DNA of 64,000 nt, taken from the NCBI RefSeq assembly GCF_001921215.1, contig NZ_MSIF01000002.1, positions 124,001-188,000 on the forward strand. The letters are read 5' to 3'. The translations under genes and the position numbers were made by a program. Source of the stretch: Actinophytocola xinjiangensis (GTDB taxonomy: Bacteria; Actinomycetota; Actinomycetes; Mycobacteriales; Pseudonocardiaceae). The notes beneath the pieces were generated by a model. The model was not told the origin of the DNA. It saw nothing but the letters and a program-made list of their open reading frames with translations, and made no database searches. Positions 31,272 through 41,044 of the stretch are shown in pieces (positions within the stretch are counted from its first letter, which is position 1; each line of letters opens with the position of its first letter).

Positions 31272-33641
31272 ATGTCCCTGCCTGCCCGCCGGGCCAGATG
31301 GTTCCTGCCCGTGTTGACCGCGTCCCTGTTCGCCCTGTCGGCGCCCGGCGCCGCCGCCGAGGACCTGCCGCCGCAGGAGCCGGGGGTGACCTTGCGGGTG
31401 TTCGACCTGCAGACGTCCCTGTCCCGCCTCTGTGTGCTCAAAGCCGGCCAGACACCCAACGTCGACAAGCTCATGCCGACCATCAACTGGACCACGACGG
31501 CCGACTTCGGGATCGGTGACCACTTCCTGTCCGAGGTCACCGGGAACATCAACATCCCGGCCGACGGCACCTACGCCTTCCGGCTCATCAGCGACGACGG
31601 CTCCCGGTTGCGGATCGACGACGCGCTCGTGATCAACCACGACGGGCTGCACGGCGCCACCCCCAAGGACGGGTCCGCGCAGCTCACCCAGGGGTACCAC
31701 TCGCTGCGGATCGACCACTTCGACAACGAGGTCGACCAGCAGATCACGTTGCAGTGGCAGCCGCCGGGCGCCTCGGGGTTCACCGTGGTGCCGAACTCCG
31801 TGCTGAGCACGGACGCCGACGTGGTTCGGGTGACCGCACCCGGGCGCAAGGAGTGTGAGGGCGGCGCGGACAGCCCGGGTGACGGGTTGCCGCTGACCGG
31901 CGTGCATCCCGGCTACACGCTGACCAACCTGCGGCCCAACGGGTTCGAGCCCCAGGTGACCGGGATCGACTGGCTGCCCGACGGGCGCGCGGCCATCACC
32001 ACCTGGGGTGGCACGGACAACGAACTGGGCGAGGTGTACCTGCTCGGCAACGTCACGGGCGGCACCGACCCCGGCCAGGTCACCACGCAGCGGATCGCCC
32101 AGGGGCTCAAGGAGCCGATGGGGATCAAGTTCGTCGACGGGAAGCTCTACGTCTCCGAGAAGACCGGGCTCACCGAACTGAACGACACCAACGGCGACTG
32201 GGTCACCGACGACTACCGCACCATCGCCACCTGGCCCTTCGGCGGCAACTTCCACGAGTTCGCGTTCGGGCTCCTCTACCGGGACGGGTTGTTCTACCTC
32301 AACCTGTCCGTGGCCATCAACTACGGCGGGGAGACCACCAACCCCCAGCCGGCCCCCAACCGGGGGACCACCATCTCGGTGAACAAGGCGACGGGGCAGG
32401 TGTCCTACGTCGCCGGCGGGCTGCGCACACCGCACGGCATCGGGTGGGGGCCCGACGGCGACATCTTCGTGACCGACAACCAGGGGGCCTGGCTGCCGTC
32501 GTCGAAACTGCTGCACGTCAAGCAGGACCGCTTCTTCAACCACTACATGAACCCGGCGGGGCCGTTCGACGGGCGGGCCGTCACCCAACCCGTGTTGTGG
32601 TTGCCGCAGAACGAGATCGCGAACTCGCCGAGCAACCCCGTCCAGCTGACCTCCGGCCCGTTCGCCGGGCAACTCGTCTACGGGGACGTCACCTACGGCG
32701 GGCTGCAACGCGCCTACCTGGAGAAGGTCAACGGCGAGTACCAGGGCGCGGTGTTCCGGATGACCCAGGGCCTGGAGTCGGGCGTGAGCCGGATCAGCCT
32801 CGGGCCCGACGGCGCCATCTACACCGGCGGCATCGGCGCGGGCGGCAACTGGGGCCAGGAGGGCAAGCTCAACTTCGGCTTCCAGAAACTCACCCCCAAC
32901 GGCACCAACGCCTTCGACATCCTCGCCATGCGCGCCGTCGAGGGCGGGTTCGAGCTGGAGTACACCCAGCCGCTGTCCACCCAGACCGTGACCGACCTCG
33001 CCGGCAAGTACCTCGCCACCCAGTGGCGCTACCAGCCCACCGCCAGCTACGGCGGCCCCAAGATCGACGAGCAGCAGCTGACCATCGCCTCGGCCACCCC
33101 CTCGGCCGACCGCACCAAGGTCACCGTCCTGATCAACGGGCTCCAGCCGGGACGCGTCGTACACCTGCAGTCGCCCCGGCCGTTCTCCTCGGAGTCCGGG
33201 GAAACGCTGTGGAGCACCGAGGCCTGGTACACGCTCAACGCGATGATCGGCGTCGAGCAGCGCGTCGGGCAGATCACCGGTATCGGCGGCAAGTGCGTCG
33301 ACGTCGACAACTCCGGCACCGCCGACGGCACCAAGGTCCAGCTCTGGACCTGCAACGGCACCGGCGCCCAGCAGTGGACCCTGCCCGGCGACAACACCGT
33401 CCGCGCGCTGGGTAAGTGCCTGGACGTCGACAACTCCGGCACCGTCAACGGCACCGTCACCCAACTGTGGACGTGCAACGGCACCGGCGCCCAACAGTGG
33501 GTGCCGCAACCGGACAACACCCTGCGCAACCCGCAGTCCGGCCGCTGTCTGGACGCGGCCGGCAACTCCAGCGCGGACGGCACCGTGCTGCACATCTGGG
33601 ACTGCACCGGCGCGGCCAACCAGCAGTGGCTGCTGCCCTGA
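31272..33641 (+). CDS. Secreted PA14 / sugar-dehydrogenase-like propeller / ricin lectin protein
   Basis: 789 residues. Sec signal with APGAAA cleavage near residue 32. A PA14/GLEYA-type beta domain (about 45-185: GDHFLSEVTGNINIPADGTY, LISDDGSRLRIDDALVINHD). A glucose/sorbosone-dehydrogenase-like propeller (about 215-610: GIDWLPDGRAAITTWGG, GGLRTPHGIGWGPDGDIFV). A C-terminal ricin-type lectin of about 125 residues with repeated QLWTCNGTGAQQW. ATG 31272 has GAGGAG upstream; a longer frame lacks a ribosome site and would bury the signal. It is first of three co-directional secreted enzymes sharing the lectin, so all probably bind the same polysaccharide. Confidence 0.85.
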   Translation: MSLPARRARWFLPVLTASLFALSAPGAAAEDLPPQEPGVTLRVFDLQTSLSRLCVLKAGQTPNVDKLMPTINWTTTADFGIGDHFLSEVTGNINIPADGTYAFRLISDDGSRLRIDDALVINHDGLHGATPKDGSAQLTQGYHSLRIDHFDNEVDQQITLQWQPPGASGFTVVPNSVLSTDADVVRVTAPGRKECEGGADSPGDGLPLTGVHPGYTLTNLRPNGFEPQVTGIDWLPDGRAAITTWGGTDNELGEVYLLGNVTGGTDPGQVTTQRIAQGLKEPMGIKFVDGKLYVSEKTGLTELNDTNGDWVTDDYRTIATWPFGGNFHEFAFGLLYRDGLFYLNLSVAINYGGETTNPQPAPNRGTTISVNKATGQVSYVAGGLRTPHGIGWGPDGDIFVTDNQGAWLPSSKLLHVKQDRFFNHYMNPAGPFDGRAVTQPVLWLPQNEIANSPSNPVQLTSGPFAGQLVYGDVTYGGLQRAYLEKVNGEYQGAVFRMTQGLESGVSRISLGPDGAIYTGGIGAGGNWGQEGKLNFGFQKLTPNGTNAFDILAMRAVEGGFELEYTQPLSTQTVTDLAGKYLATQWRYQPTASYGGPKIDEQQLTIASATPSADRTKVTVLINGLQPGRVVHLQSPRPFSSESGETLWSTEAWYTLNAMIGVEQRVGQITGIGGKCVDVDNSGTADGTKVQLWTCNGTGAQQWTLPGDNTVRALGKCLDVDNSGTVNGTVTQLWTCNGTGAQQWVPQPDNTLRNPQSGRCLDAAGNSSADGTVLHIWDCTGAANQQWLLP
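33267..33641 (+). repeat. Ricin-lectin cassette, copy 1 of 3
   Basis: About 375 bp encoding three beta-trefoil repeats, from VGQITGIGGKCVDVD to NQQWLLP. It is very similar at DNA level to copies at about 36103-36477 and 37830-38204. Each cassette forms the 3' end of its gene. Confidence 0.85.
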
Positions 33642-33669
33642 CACCCTGCGAAAGAAAGTGACGACAACG

Positions 33670-36477
33670 ATGTTGAGTACCGCGCGCGGTCTCGCTCGCC
33701 TCGGAGCGGCCGCGTTACTGACACTGGGCGCCGCCTCGGCCGCGTCGGCGCAGCCGCCACCCACGGCGGCGGCCCCCACGTTCCAGCAGGTCACTCTGGC
33801 CAAGGGCGAACCCGAGATGGGTGAGCCGATGTCCATGGCCGTGCTGCCCGACCGGTCGGTGCTGCACACCTCCCGCGACGGCACCGTGCGGCACACCGAC
33901 GCCGCCGGCACCACGAAGATCGCCGGCAAGCTCACCGTCTACTCCCACGACGAGGAGGGCCTGCAGGGCATCGCCGCCGACCCGAACTTCGCCAGCAACC
34001 GGCACGTGTTCCTGTACTACGCGCCCCCACTGTCCACACCGGCCGGTGACGCGCCGTCGGACGGCTCGGACTTCTCCGCCTGGGACGGGGTCAACCGGCT
34101 GTCCCGGTTCACCCTCAACACCGACGGCACGCTCAACCTCGGCTCCGAACAGCGGGTGCTGGACGTGCCGGCCAGCCGTGGCATCTGCTGCCACGTCGGC
34201 GGCGACATCGACTTCGACGCCGCCGGCAACCTGTACCTGTCCACCGGCGACGACACCAACCCGTTCGCCTCCGACGGGTACAGCCCGCACGACGAGCGCA
34301 CCACCCGCAACCCCGCGTTCGACGCCCAGCGCAGCAGCGGCAACACCAACGACCTGCGCGGGAAACTGTTGCGGATCAAGGTGAACGCCGACGGCGGGTA
34401 CAGCATCCCGGCGGGCAACATGTTCGCCCCCGGCACCGCCAACACCCGCCCCGAGATCTACGCCATGGGCTTTCGCAACCCGTTCCGGTTCAACGTCGAC
34501 AAGGCCACCGGCACCGTCTACCTCGGCGACTACGGCCCGGACGCGGGCGCGGCCAGCGGCACCCGCGGCCCGGCCGGGCAGGTCGAGTTCAACCGGATCA
34601 CCGGGCCCGGCTTCTACGGCTGGCCCTACTGCACCGGCCGCAACACCACCGCCGAGACCTACAACCACTTCAACTTCGCCACCGGCTCCTCCGGCGGCAA
34701 GTTCGACTGTGCCGGCGGGCCGACCAACAACTCCCCGCACAACACCGGCCAGCAGAAACTGCCCGCGCCCAAGGCCGCGTGGCTGCCCTACGACGGCTGC
34801 TCGGTGCCCGACCTCGGCTGCGGCAGCGAGTCGCCGATGGGCGGCCCGGTCTACCGCTACGACGCCGACCTGAACTCGTCGGTGAAGTTCCCGCAGTCCC
34901 ACGACGGGCACTTCTTCGCCACCGAGTTCGGCCGGCGCTGGATCAAGGACATCACCGTCAACGGCGATGGCTCGCCCGGCACCATCAGCCCGTTCGCCTG
35001 GACCGGCACCCAGGTCATGGACTCGGCGTTCGGCCCGGACGGCGCGCTCTACGTCCTGGACTACGGCACCGGCTGGTTCAGCGGCGACGAGAACTCGGCG
35101 CTGTACCGGATCGAGTACACCGCCGACGGGCTCGCCCCGATCGCCAAGGCCGCCGCCGACAAGACCTCCGGGGCGGCGCCGCTGGCCGTGCAGTTCTCCT
35201 CGGCCGGCTCCACCGACCCCGACGGCGGCCCGCTGCGCTACGCGTGGGCCTTCGGCGACGGCGGCACCTCCACCGCCGCCAACCCGGCCCACACCTACAC
35301 CGCCAACGGCGAGTTCACCGCGACCCTCACCGTCACCGACGAGACCGGCGCGACGGCCTCGGCGAGCGTGCGGATCACCGTCGGCAACACCGCGCCGAGA
35401 GTGACGCTGGACCTGCCCAAGGACGGTCAGCTGTTCGACTTCGGCGAAGCGGTGCCGTTCCGGATCACCGTGACCGACCCGGAGGACGGCACGATCGACT
35501 GCACCAAGGTCAAGATCAGCTACATCCTGGGCCACGACTCCCACGGCCACAAACTCACCGAGGCCACCGGCTGCTCGGGCACCGTGCAGACCCCGCAGGA
35601 CGGTGAACACGACCCCAACGCCTACATCTACGGCGTGTGGGACGCCGAGTACACCGACGGCGGCGGGCTGACCACCCACACCCAGCACGTCACCCAGCCC
35701 AGGACCCGGCAGGCCGAACACTACGGCTCGTCGGCGGGCGTGCAGGTCGCCGACCACGCCAACGCGCACGGCGGCCGGACCGTCGGCTACATCGAGAACG
35801 GCGACTGGGTCGGCTTCGAGCCCTACGAACTGTCCAACGCGACGACGTTCACCGCGCGGGTGTCCTCGGCCGGCGCCGGCGGCACCATCGAGGTGCGGGC
35901 CGGGTCGGCGACCGGAACCCTGCTGGGGTCGGTCGCGGTGACGCCGACCGGCGACTGGGAGACGTTCACCGACGTCACCACCACGCTGGCGAACGTGCCC
36001 AGCGGCACCACCACGCTGGTACTGCGGTTCACCGGCGGCGCCGGGTCGCTGTTCGACGTGGACGAGTTCCGGTTGGGCACCGGCGCCGGCGGCGGTCCCC
36101 GCGTCGGCCCGATCACCGGTATCGGCGGCAAGTGCGTCGACGTCGACGGGTCGAACACCGCCGACGGCACGAAGATCCAGCTCTGGACGTGCAACGGCAC
36201 CGGCGCCCAGCGCTGGACCGTCGGCACCGACGGGACGCTGCGCGCGCTGGGCAAGTGCCTGGACGTCAGCGGCGGCGGCACCGCCAACGGCACCGTCACC
36301 CAGCTGTGGACGTGCAACGGGACGGGCGCCCAGCGGTGGGCCGCGCAGTCCGGCGCACTGCGCAACCCGCAGTCCGGGCGGTGTCTGGACGCGTCCGGCA
36401 ACTCCAGCGCCGACGGCACCGTGCTGCACATCTGGGACTGCAACGCCGCCGGCAACCAGACCTGGACCCTGCCCTGA
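33670..36477 (+). CDS. Secreted PQQ-type sugar dehydrogenase with PKD, CBM6 and ricin lectin
   Basis: 935 residues, signal peptide ending ASA near 28. Residues about 35-480 match soluble glucose/sorbosone dehydrogenases (GLQGIAADPNFASNRHVFLY, YAMGFRNPFRFNVD, FGPDGALYVLDYG). A PKD domain (about 490-580: RYAWAFGDGGTS), a linker, a CBM6-like domain (about 675-805: GYIENGDWVGFEPYEL) and the C-terminal ricin lectin follow. It would oxidise a sugar outside the cell, if it binds PQQ like its relatives. ATG 33670 is taken; GTG 33658 in frame is an alternative. It begins 28 bp after the previous gene, so one transcript. Confidence 0.88.
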   Translation: MLSTARGLARLGAAALLTLGAASAASAQPPPTAAAPTFQQVTLAKGEPEMGEPMSMAVLPDRSVLHTSRDGTVRHTDAAGTTKIAGKLTVYSHDEEGLQGIAADPNFASNRHVFLYYAPPLSTPAGDAPSDGSDFSAWDGVNRLSRFTLNTDGTLNLGSEQRVLDVPASRGICCHVGGDIDFDAAGNLYLSTGDDTNPFASDGYSPHDERTTRNPAFDAQRSSGNTNDLRGKLLRIKVNADGGYSIPAGNMFAPGTANTRPEIYAMGFRNPFRFNVDKATGTVYLGDYGPDAGAASGTRGPAGQVEFNRITGPGFYGWPYCTGRNTTAETYNHFNFATGSSGGKFDCAGGPTNNSPHNTGQQKLPAPKAAWLPYDGCSVPDLGCGSESPMGGPVYRYDADLNSSVKFPQSHDGHFFATEFGRRWIKDITVNGDGSPGTISPFAWTGTQVMDSAFGPDGALYVLDYGTGWFSGDENSALYRIEYTADGLAPIAKAAADKTSGAAPLAVQFSSAGSTDPDGGPLRYAWAFGDGGTSTAANPAHTYTANGEFTATLTVTDETGATASASVRITVGNTAPRVTLDLPKDGQLFDFGEAVPFRITVTDPEDGTIDCTKVKISYILGHDSHGHKLTEATGCSGTVQTPQDGEHDPNAYIYGVWDAEYTDGGGLTTHTQHVTQPRTRQAEHYGSSAGVQVADHANAHGGRTVGYIENGDWVGFEPYELSNATTFTARVSSAGAGGTIEVRAGSATGTLLGSVAVTPTGDWETFTDVTTTLANVPSGTTTLVLRFTGGAGSLFDVDEFRLGTGAGGGPRVGPITGIGGKCVDVDGSNTADGTKIQLWTCNGTGAQRWTVGTDGTLRALGKCLDVSGGGTANGTVTQLWTCNGTGAQRWAAQSGALRNPQSGRCLDASGNSSADGTVLHIWDCNAAGNQTWTLP
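36103..36477 (+). repeat. Ricin-lectin cassette, copy 2 of 3
   Basis: Same organisation as copy 1, with the QLWTCNGTGAQRW repeat twice and the LHIWDCN end. Long stretches match copies 1 and 3 base for base. Confidence 0.85.
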
Positions 36478-36503
36478 GTTCCCCCTGCCCCAAGGAGTCT
36501 GCG

Positions 36504-38204
36504 ATGTCCCGACTACGACAAGCGTTCGCGGCGGTCGCCGTGACCGCCGCGACGGTCCTGGCCCTGTCCCCGGCCACGGCGTCGGCCGACGACCCGGCCT
36601 ACAAGGTGCTGGTGTTCTCCAAGACCGCCGGATTCCGGCACTCGTCCATCCCCAACGGCATCCAGGCCCTGCGCGATCTGGGTGCGGACAACAACTTCAC
36701 CGTCGACGCCACCGAGGACGCGGCGGCGTTCAGCGGCACGAACCTCGCCCAGTACCGGGCGGTGGTGTTCCTGCTGACCACCGGTGACGTGCTCGACGAC
36801 GGCCAGCAGGCCGCGTTCGAGTCCTACGTGCGGGCCGGCGGCGGCTACGTCGGCGTGCACTCGGCGTCGGACACCGAGTACCAGTGGCCCTTCTACGGCG
36901 GGCTCGTCGGCGGCTACTTCCACTCGCACCCGGCGATCCAGCAGGCCACCGTGCGGGTGGAGGACCGCGCGCACGCGTCGTCGGCGCACCTGGGCAACGA
37001 CTGGGTGCGCACCGACGAGTGGTACAACTTCCAGACCAATCCGCGCTCGACCGCGCGGGTGCTCGCCCGGCTCGACGAGAGCACGTACTCCGGCGGGAAC
37101 ATGGGTGATCACCCGATCGCCTGGTGCCAGCCCTACGAGGGCGGCCGGTCCTGGTACACGGCCGGCGGGCACACCGAAGGGTCCTACACCGAACCCGCGT
37201 TCCGCACCCACCTGCTGGGCGGTGTGCGGTACGCGGCCGGCGTCACCAAGGCCGACTGTCGCGCCGAGACCGGCTACACCACGCTGTTCGGCAACTCCAC
37301 CACCGGCTGGAGCCAGGCCGGCCCCGGCAGCTTCGCCCTCGCCGACGGCACCCTGACCTCCCAGGGCGGCATGGGAATGCTGTGGTACTCGGCCAAGGAG
37401 TTCGGCGCGTACTCGCTCAAGCTGGACTGGCGGATGGCCGGCGACGACAACTCCGGGGTGTTCATCGGCTTCCCGCCCAGCGACGACCCGTGGTCGGCGG
37501 TCAACAACGGCTACGAGATCCAGATCGACGCCACCGACGCCGCCGACCGCACCACCGGCGCGGTCTACGGGTTCCAGTCCGCCGACATCGCCGCCCGCGA
37601 CGGCGCGCTCAACCCACCCGGCGAGTGGAACACCTACGAGCTGCTGGTCGAGGGCGAACGGCTGCAACTGTTCCTCAACGGCGTGAAGATCAACGACTTC
37701 ACCAACACCGACCCGGCCCGCAGCCTCCTCCAGGGCCACATCGGTCTGCAGAACCACGGCGACGGCGACGAGGTGTCCTTCCGCAACGTCCGGATCAAGG
37801 AACTGTCCGGCGGCGGCGACGAGCGCGTCGGCCAGATCACCGGGCTGGCCGGCAAGTGCGTCGACGTCGACAACTCCGGCACCGCCGACGGCACGAAGAT
37901 CCAGCTGTGGACGTGCAACGGCACCGGCGCCCAGCGCTGGACCGTGGGCACCGACGGGACACTGCGCGCGCTGGGCAAGTGCCTGGACGTGCAGAGCAGC
38001 GGCACCGCCAACGGCACCATCACCTGGCTGTGGACCTGCAACGGAACCGGTGCCCAGCACTGGGTCGAACAGGGCGACGGGACGCTGCGCAACCCGCAGT
38101 CGGGCCGCTGCCTCGACGCCGCCGGCAACAGCTCCGCCGACGGGACACAGCTGCACATCTGGGACTGCCTGGCCAGCGCCAACCAGCGCTGGGTCCTGCC
38201 CTGA
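36504..38204 (+). CDS. Secreted ThuA / DUF1080 (3-keto-sugar hydrolase-like) / ricin lectin protein
   Basis: 566 residues, signal peptide ending ASA near 32. Residues about 35-250 are a ThuA-like (glutamine-amidotransferase-like) domain (KVLVFSKTAGFRHSSIPNGI, GGGYVGVHSASDTEYQWPFY). Residues about 255-435 are DUF1080, a concanavalin-like fold now known as 3-keto-disaccharide hydrolase (GDDNSGVFIGFP, GYEIQIDATD, LQGHIGLQNHGDGDEVSFRN). A ricin lectin ends the protein. ThuA and DUF1080 both appear in 3-keto-sugar routes, so with the two upstream dehydrogenase-like proteins this suggests oxidation of a glycoside followed by cleavage of the keto product. AAGGAG lies before ATG 36504. Confidence 0.88.
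   Translation: MSRLRQAFAAVAVTAATVLALSPATASADDPAYKVLVFSKTAGFRHSSIPNGIQALRDLGADNNFTVDATEDAAAFSGTNLAQYRAVVFLLTTGDVLDDGQQAAFESYVRAGGGYVGVHSASDTEYQWPFYGGLVGGYFHSHPAIQQATVRVEDRAHASSAHLGNDWVRTDEWYNFQTNPRSTARVLARLDESTYSGGNMGDHPIAWCQPYEGGRSWYTAGGHTEGSYTEPAFRTHLLGGVRYAAGVTKADCRAETGYTTLFGNSTTGWSQAGPGSFALADGTLTSQGGMGMLWYSAKEFGAYSLKLDWRMAGDDNSGVFIGFPPSDDPWSAVNNGYEIQIDATDAADRTTGAVYGFQSADIAARDGALNPPGEWNTYELLVEGERLQLFLNGVKINDFTNTDPARSLLQGHIGLQNHGDGDEVSFRNVRIKELSGGGDERVGQITGLAGKCVDVDNSGTADGTKIQLWTCNGTGAQRWTVGTDGTLRALGKCLDVQSSGTANGTITWLWTCNGTGAQHWVEQGDGTLRNPQSGRCLDAAGNSSADGTQLHIWDCLASANQRWVLP
37830..38204 (+). repeat. Ricin-lectin cassette, copy 3 of 3
   Basis: Same organisation as copies 1 and 2; the second repeat reads WLWTCNGTGAQHW. 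Differences are mostly third-position or single-residue changes. Confidence 0.85.
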
Positions 38205-38219
38205 CGGTCCGGGGCCCGG

Positions 38220-39620
38220 TCACCGTTCGCGGTCGCCGGGCCCCGGGTCCCCGGCGTCCGCACGCCCGCCGGGCAGCGCGGCGACCAGGACGGCGCCGAC
38301 CGCGAGGAGCGCCGCGGCGACCGTGAGCGCCAGGGAGTAACCGCCGTGACGGGTGGCCAGGGTGACCATCACCGCCACCCCGACGGCACCGCCGATCTGC
38401 TGGACCGAGGTGAACATCGCCGACCCGAGCCCGGCGTCGTCCCCGGTGGTGCCCGCGACCGCGGTGACCGCCAGGACCGGCAGGCTCAGACCACAGCCCA
38501 GGCTGGTCACCAGCATGCCCGGCAGCACCGCCGTCGCGTACTCCGACCCCGGCGCGATTCCGGACAACAGCAGCAGTCCGACCCCGCTGACCAGGAACGA
38601 CACGACGAGCGACCAGCGCGCCCCCAACCTGGTCACCGCGCGCGAGGACAGCCACATGCCGGCGAGGATGCCGGCGCCGTAGGGCAGGTAGGCCACACCG
38701 GCCTGGAGCGGGTCGTAGCGCAGCCCGGTCTGGAGGTGGATCATCAGCAGGAACGCCATCGCGTAGAAGGCCGCCGAGAACAGCAGGGTCGCGCCGTTGG
38801 CGACCGCGCGGGTCCGGGCCAGCAGGAACGAGAGCGGCACCAGCGGCTCGCGCGTGCGTGACTCGACCACCACGAACCCGACCGACAGGACGACGGCCAG
38901 CAGCAGGGACACGACGACGGCCGGGTCACCCCACCCCGACTCCCCGGCCTGGAGCAGACCCAGGACCAGGCACAGCACCGCGGCGGTGCCCAGGACCGCG
39001 CCCGGCACGTCCAGGCGGGTCCGGCGGGCGGCGCGGCTCTCGGCGACCAGCCGGGGCAGCAGCACCAGGGCGACGCCGGCCACCGGCAGGTTGATCAGGA
39101 AGATCCAGCGCCAGGACGCCAGGCCGGTCAGCGCCCCGGAGATGACCAGGCCGGCGGTGGCACCCAACGCCGAGATGCCGCCCCAGACGGCCAGCGCCCG
39201 GGTGCGTTCCCGGGTGCCGGGGAACAGCAGGGTGATCAGCGACAGCGCTGCGGGGCTGGCCATGGCCGCGCCGGCGCCCTGCGCGAACCGTCCGGCCACC
39301 AGCTGCCAGGGCTGCTGGGCGAGCCCACAGGCGAGGCTCGCCACACCGAACAACGCCACCCCGGCGAGGAACACGCGGCGCCGGCCCAGCAGGTCGGCCG
39401 CGCGCCCGAACAGCAGCAACAGCCCACCGAAGGCCAGGAAGTACGCGTTGACCACCCAGGCGAGACCCGGCGCGCCGAAGCCCAGGTCGTCGCGGATGCT
39501 GGGCAGCGCGACGCTCACCACCGTGTCGTCCAGGACCAGCATGAACTGGACGAAGCACAGCACCACCAGCGCCGGGCCACGGCCGCGCACCGACGCCCGA
39601 CTGGGGGAGTTGATCACCAT
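38220..39620 (-). CDS. MFS drug/proton antiporter, DHA2 (14-TM) type
   Basis: 466 residues, hydrophobic throughout with about 14 membrane segments. Motif A appears as GRAADLLGRRRVFLAG between TM2 and TM3; motif C-like GAGAAMASPAALSLI follows. DHA2 exporters of this kind (EmrB/QacA) pump drugs or secondary metabolites. The gene diverges from an AraC-type regulator with 85 bp between the starts, suggesting that regulator controls it. Confidence 0.92.
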   Translation of the reverse strand: MVINSPSRASVRGRGPALVVLCFVQFMLVLDDTVVSVALPSIRDDLGFGAPGLAWVVNAYFLAFGGLLLLFGRAADLLGRRRVFLAGVALFGVASLACGLAQQPWQLVAGRFAQGAGAAMASPAALSLITLLFPGTRERTRALAVWGGISALGATAGLVISGALTGLASWRWIFLINLPVAGVALVLLPRLVAESRAARRTRLDVPGAVLGTAAVLCLVLGLLQAGESGWGDPAVVVSLLLAVVLSVGFVVVESRTREPLVPLSFLLARTRAVANGATLLFSAAFYAMAFLLMIHLQTGLRYDPLQAGVAYLPYGAGILAGMWLSSRAVTRLGARWSLVVSFLVSGVGLLLLSGIAPGSEYATAVLPGMLVTSLGCGLSLPVLAVTAVAGTTGDDAGLGSAMFTSVQQIGGAVGVAVMVTLATRHGGYSLALTVAAALLAVGAVLVAALPGGRADAGDPGPGDRER

Positions 39621-39705
39621 GCGTCGACGCTAGGTCGGCCGTCAGGTTGGCCACAATCCGCGACGGGGCCAGATCATGTCGCGTTGGGGACATAGGCTGT
39701 GTGGC

Positions 39706-40464
39706 GTGACCGAAGTCGACCCCTGTGCCGCCCCGACCGGTGTCGGCGCCATCGTCGTCGGACACTTCCCGCTGACGTCAGGGGAGTGGATCGTGGCGCA
39801 CAGCCACCCGCAGCACCAGCTGGCCTGGACCCGCAGCGGCGTCCTGGGCGTCGCCGTCGACGACTCGTACTGGGTCCTGCCGCCCACCCGCGCGCTGTGG
39901 CTGCCCGCCGGGATCGTCCACCGCACCGGCGCGACCCGCGACGCCGTGCTGTGCAGCCTCTACGTCGAACCGGACCGGTGCGCCCTGAACTGGACCCGCC
40001 CCACACCCGTCGGCGTCGACGGGCTGCTGGCCCACCTGATCACCCACCTCGCCCGCACCGACCTCGCCGACGACGCACGGCTGCGCGCCGAGGCCGTCGT
40101 ACTGGACCTGCTGCGTCCCGTGCCGGACACACCCATCGACGTGCCCACCCCGGTCGACGACCGCGTCCGGGCCGTGGCCGACGCGCTGCACGCCGATCCG
40201 GCCGACCCACGCGGCCTGGACGCCCACGCCCGCGCCGTCGGCGTGAGCCGGCGCACCCTGACCCGGCTGTTCGTCCGCGACACCGGCCTGAGCTTCGACC
40301 GCTGGCGCACCCACCTGCGACTGCGGGCCGCGCTGCCCCTGCTCGCCGAGAAACACCCGGTGGCGGTCGTCGCCCGCGCCGTCGGCTACGCCACACCGAG
40401 CGCGTTCCTCGCGGCCTTCCGCCGAACGACCGGCACCTCTCCCCGGCGCTACCTCGGTGACTAG
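39706..40464 (+). CDS. AraC-family regulator with cupin sensor
   Basis: 252 residues. N-terminal cupin-like half ([34 protein letters not shown]) and C-terminal double helix-turn-helix ([50 protein letters not shown]). GTG 39706 is chosen because a -10 box TAGGCT (39693-39698) ends seven bases before it, fitting a leaderless message; ATG 39676 would lie upstream of that box. It is the likely repressor or activator of the divergent MFS gene. Confidence 0.88.
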   Translation: MTEVDPCAAPTGVGAIVVGHFPLTSGEWIVAHSHPQHQLAWTRSGVLGVAVDDSYWVLPPTRALWLPAGIVHRTGATRDAVLCSLYVEPDRCALNWTRPTPVGVDGLLAHLITHLARTDLADDARLRAEAVVLDLLRPVPDTPIDVPTPVDDRVRAVADALHADPADPRGLDAHARAVGVSRRTLTRLFVRDTGLSFDRWRTHLRLRAALPLLAEKHPVAVVARAVGYATPSAFLAAFRRTTGTSPRRYLGD

Positions 40465-40475
40465 ATTGTCCCCCC

Positions 40476-40952
40476 ATGGGGGACACACCGGTCGAGATCT
40501 ACACCGACGGCGCGTGCTGGCGCAATCCCGGGCCAGGCGGCTGGGGAGCGCTGCTGCGCCACGGGGTCCACGAGAAGACCCTGTGCGGCGGCCAGGCCGA
40601 GGAGACGACCAACAACCGGATGGAGCTGACGGCGCCGATCGAGGCCCTCAACCATCTGAAGCGGCCGTCGGTCGTGGCGCTGTACACCGACAGCACCTAT
40701 GTGCGTAACGGCATCACCAAGTGGGTCGTCAACTGGAAACGCAACGGCTGGCTGACCACCGCGAAGCAGCCGGTCAAGAACGAGGATCTGTGGCGGGGCC
40801 TCGACGAGGCGACCGCCCGGCACACCGTCACCTGGCACTGGGTCAAGGGCCACGCCGGCCACCCCGACAACGAGCGCGCCGACCAGCTGGCCCTGGCCGG
40901 GCTGGAGGACGCGCTGCGCGCCGCCGGCCTGGACCCCGCCACCTACCGGTGA
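40476..40952 (+). CDS. rnhA: Ribonuclease HI
   Basis: 158 residues, a standard RNase HI that removes RNA from RNA-DNA hybrids. All four catalytic acids are present: Asp in YTDGAC, Glu in [12 protein letters not shown], Asp in YTDSTYV and Asp in DNERAD, and the HWVKGHAGH loop with the active-site His is intact. The basic handle region ([20 protein letters not shown]) is kept, as in the E. coli enzyme. ATG 40476 has no Shine-Dalgarno; it lies 12 bp after the AraC gene. Confidence 0.96.
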   Translation: MGDTPVEIYTDGACWRNPGPGGWGALLRHGVHEKTLCGGQAEETTNNRMELTAPIEALNHLKRPSVVALYTDSTYVRNGITKWVVNWKRNGWLTTAKQPVKNEDLWRGLDEATARHTVTWHWVKGHAGHPDNERADQLALAGLEDALRAAGLDPATYR

Positions 40953-40974
40953 CGGAAAGTCGCCGGGGGCGGGG

Positions 40975-41004
40975 TGTCCATCGGCGGGGGTCCCGTTCGT
41001 AGTC
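40975..41004 (+). promoter_or_regulatory. Possible ECF42-type promoter of the YCII-sigma pair
   Basis: TGTCCA (40975-40980), a 17-bp spacer and CGTAGTC (40998-41004) lie 40 bp before the YCII gene. The hexamers resemble the TGTCGA / CGTC elements described for ECF42 sigma factors that control linked DGPF genes. The -35 has one mismatch from what I remember. Confidence 0.3.
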
Positions 41005-41044
41005 ATGCTGTACCTGACGACGAACCCCGAGGGGACGCCCCACC

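Noticed and set aside
31242-36429. Two long minus-strand ORFs opposite the secreted sugar-enzyme genes
   Set aside because: They are mirror frames of well-defined signal peptides, propellers and lectins on the plus strand and contain no motifs.
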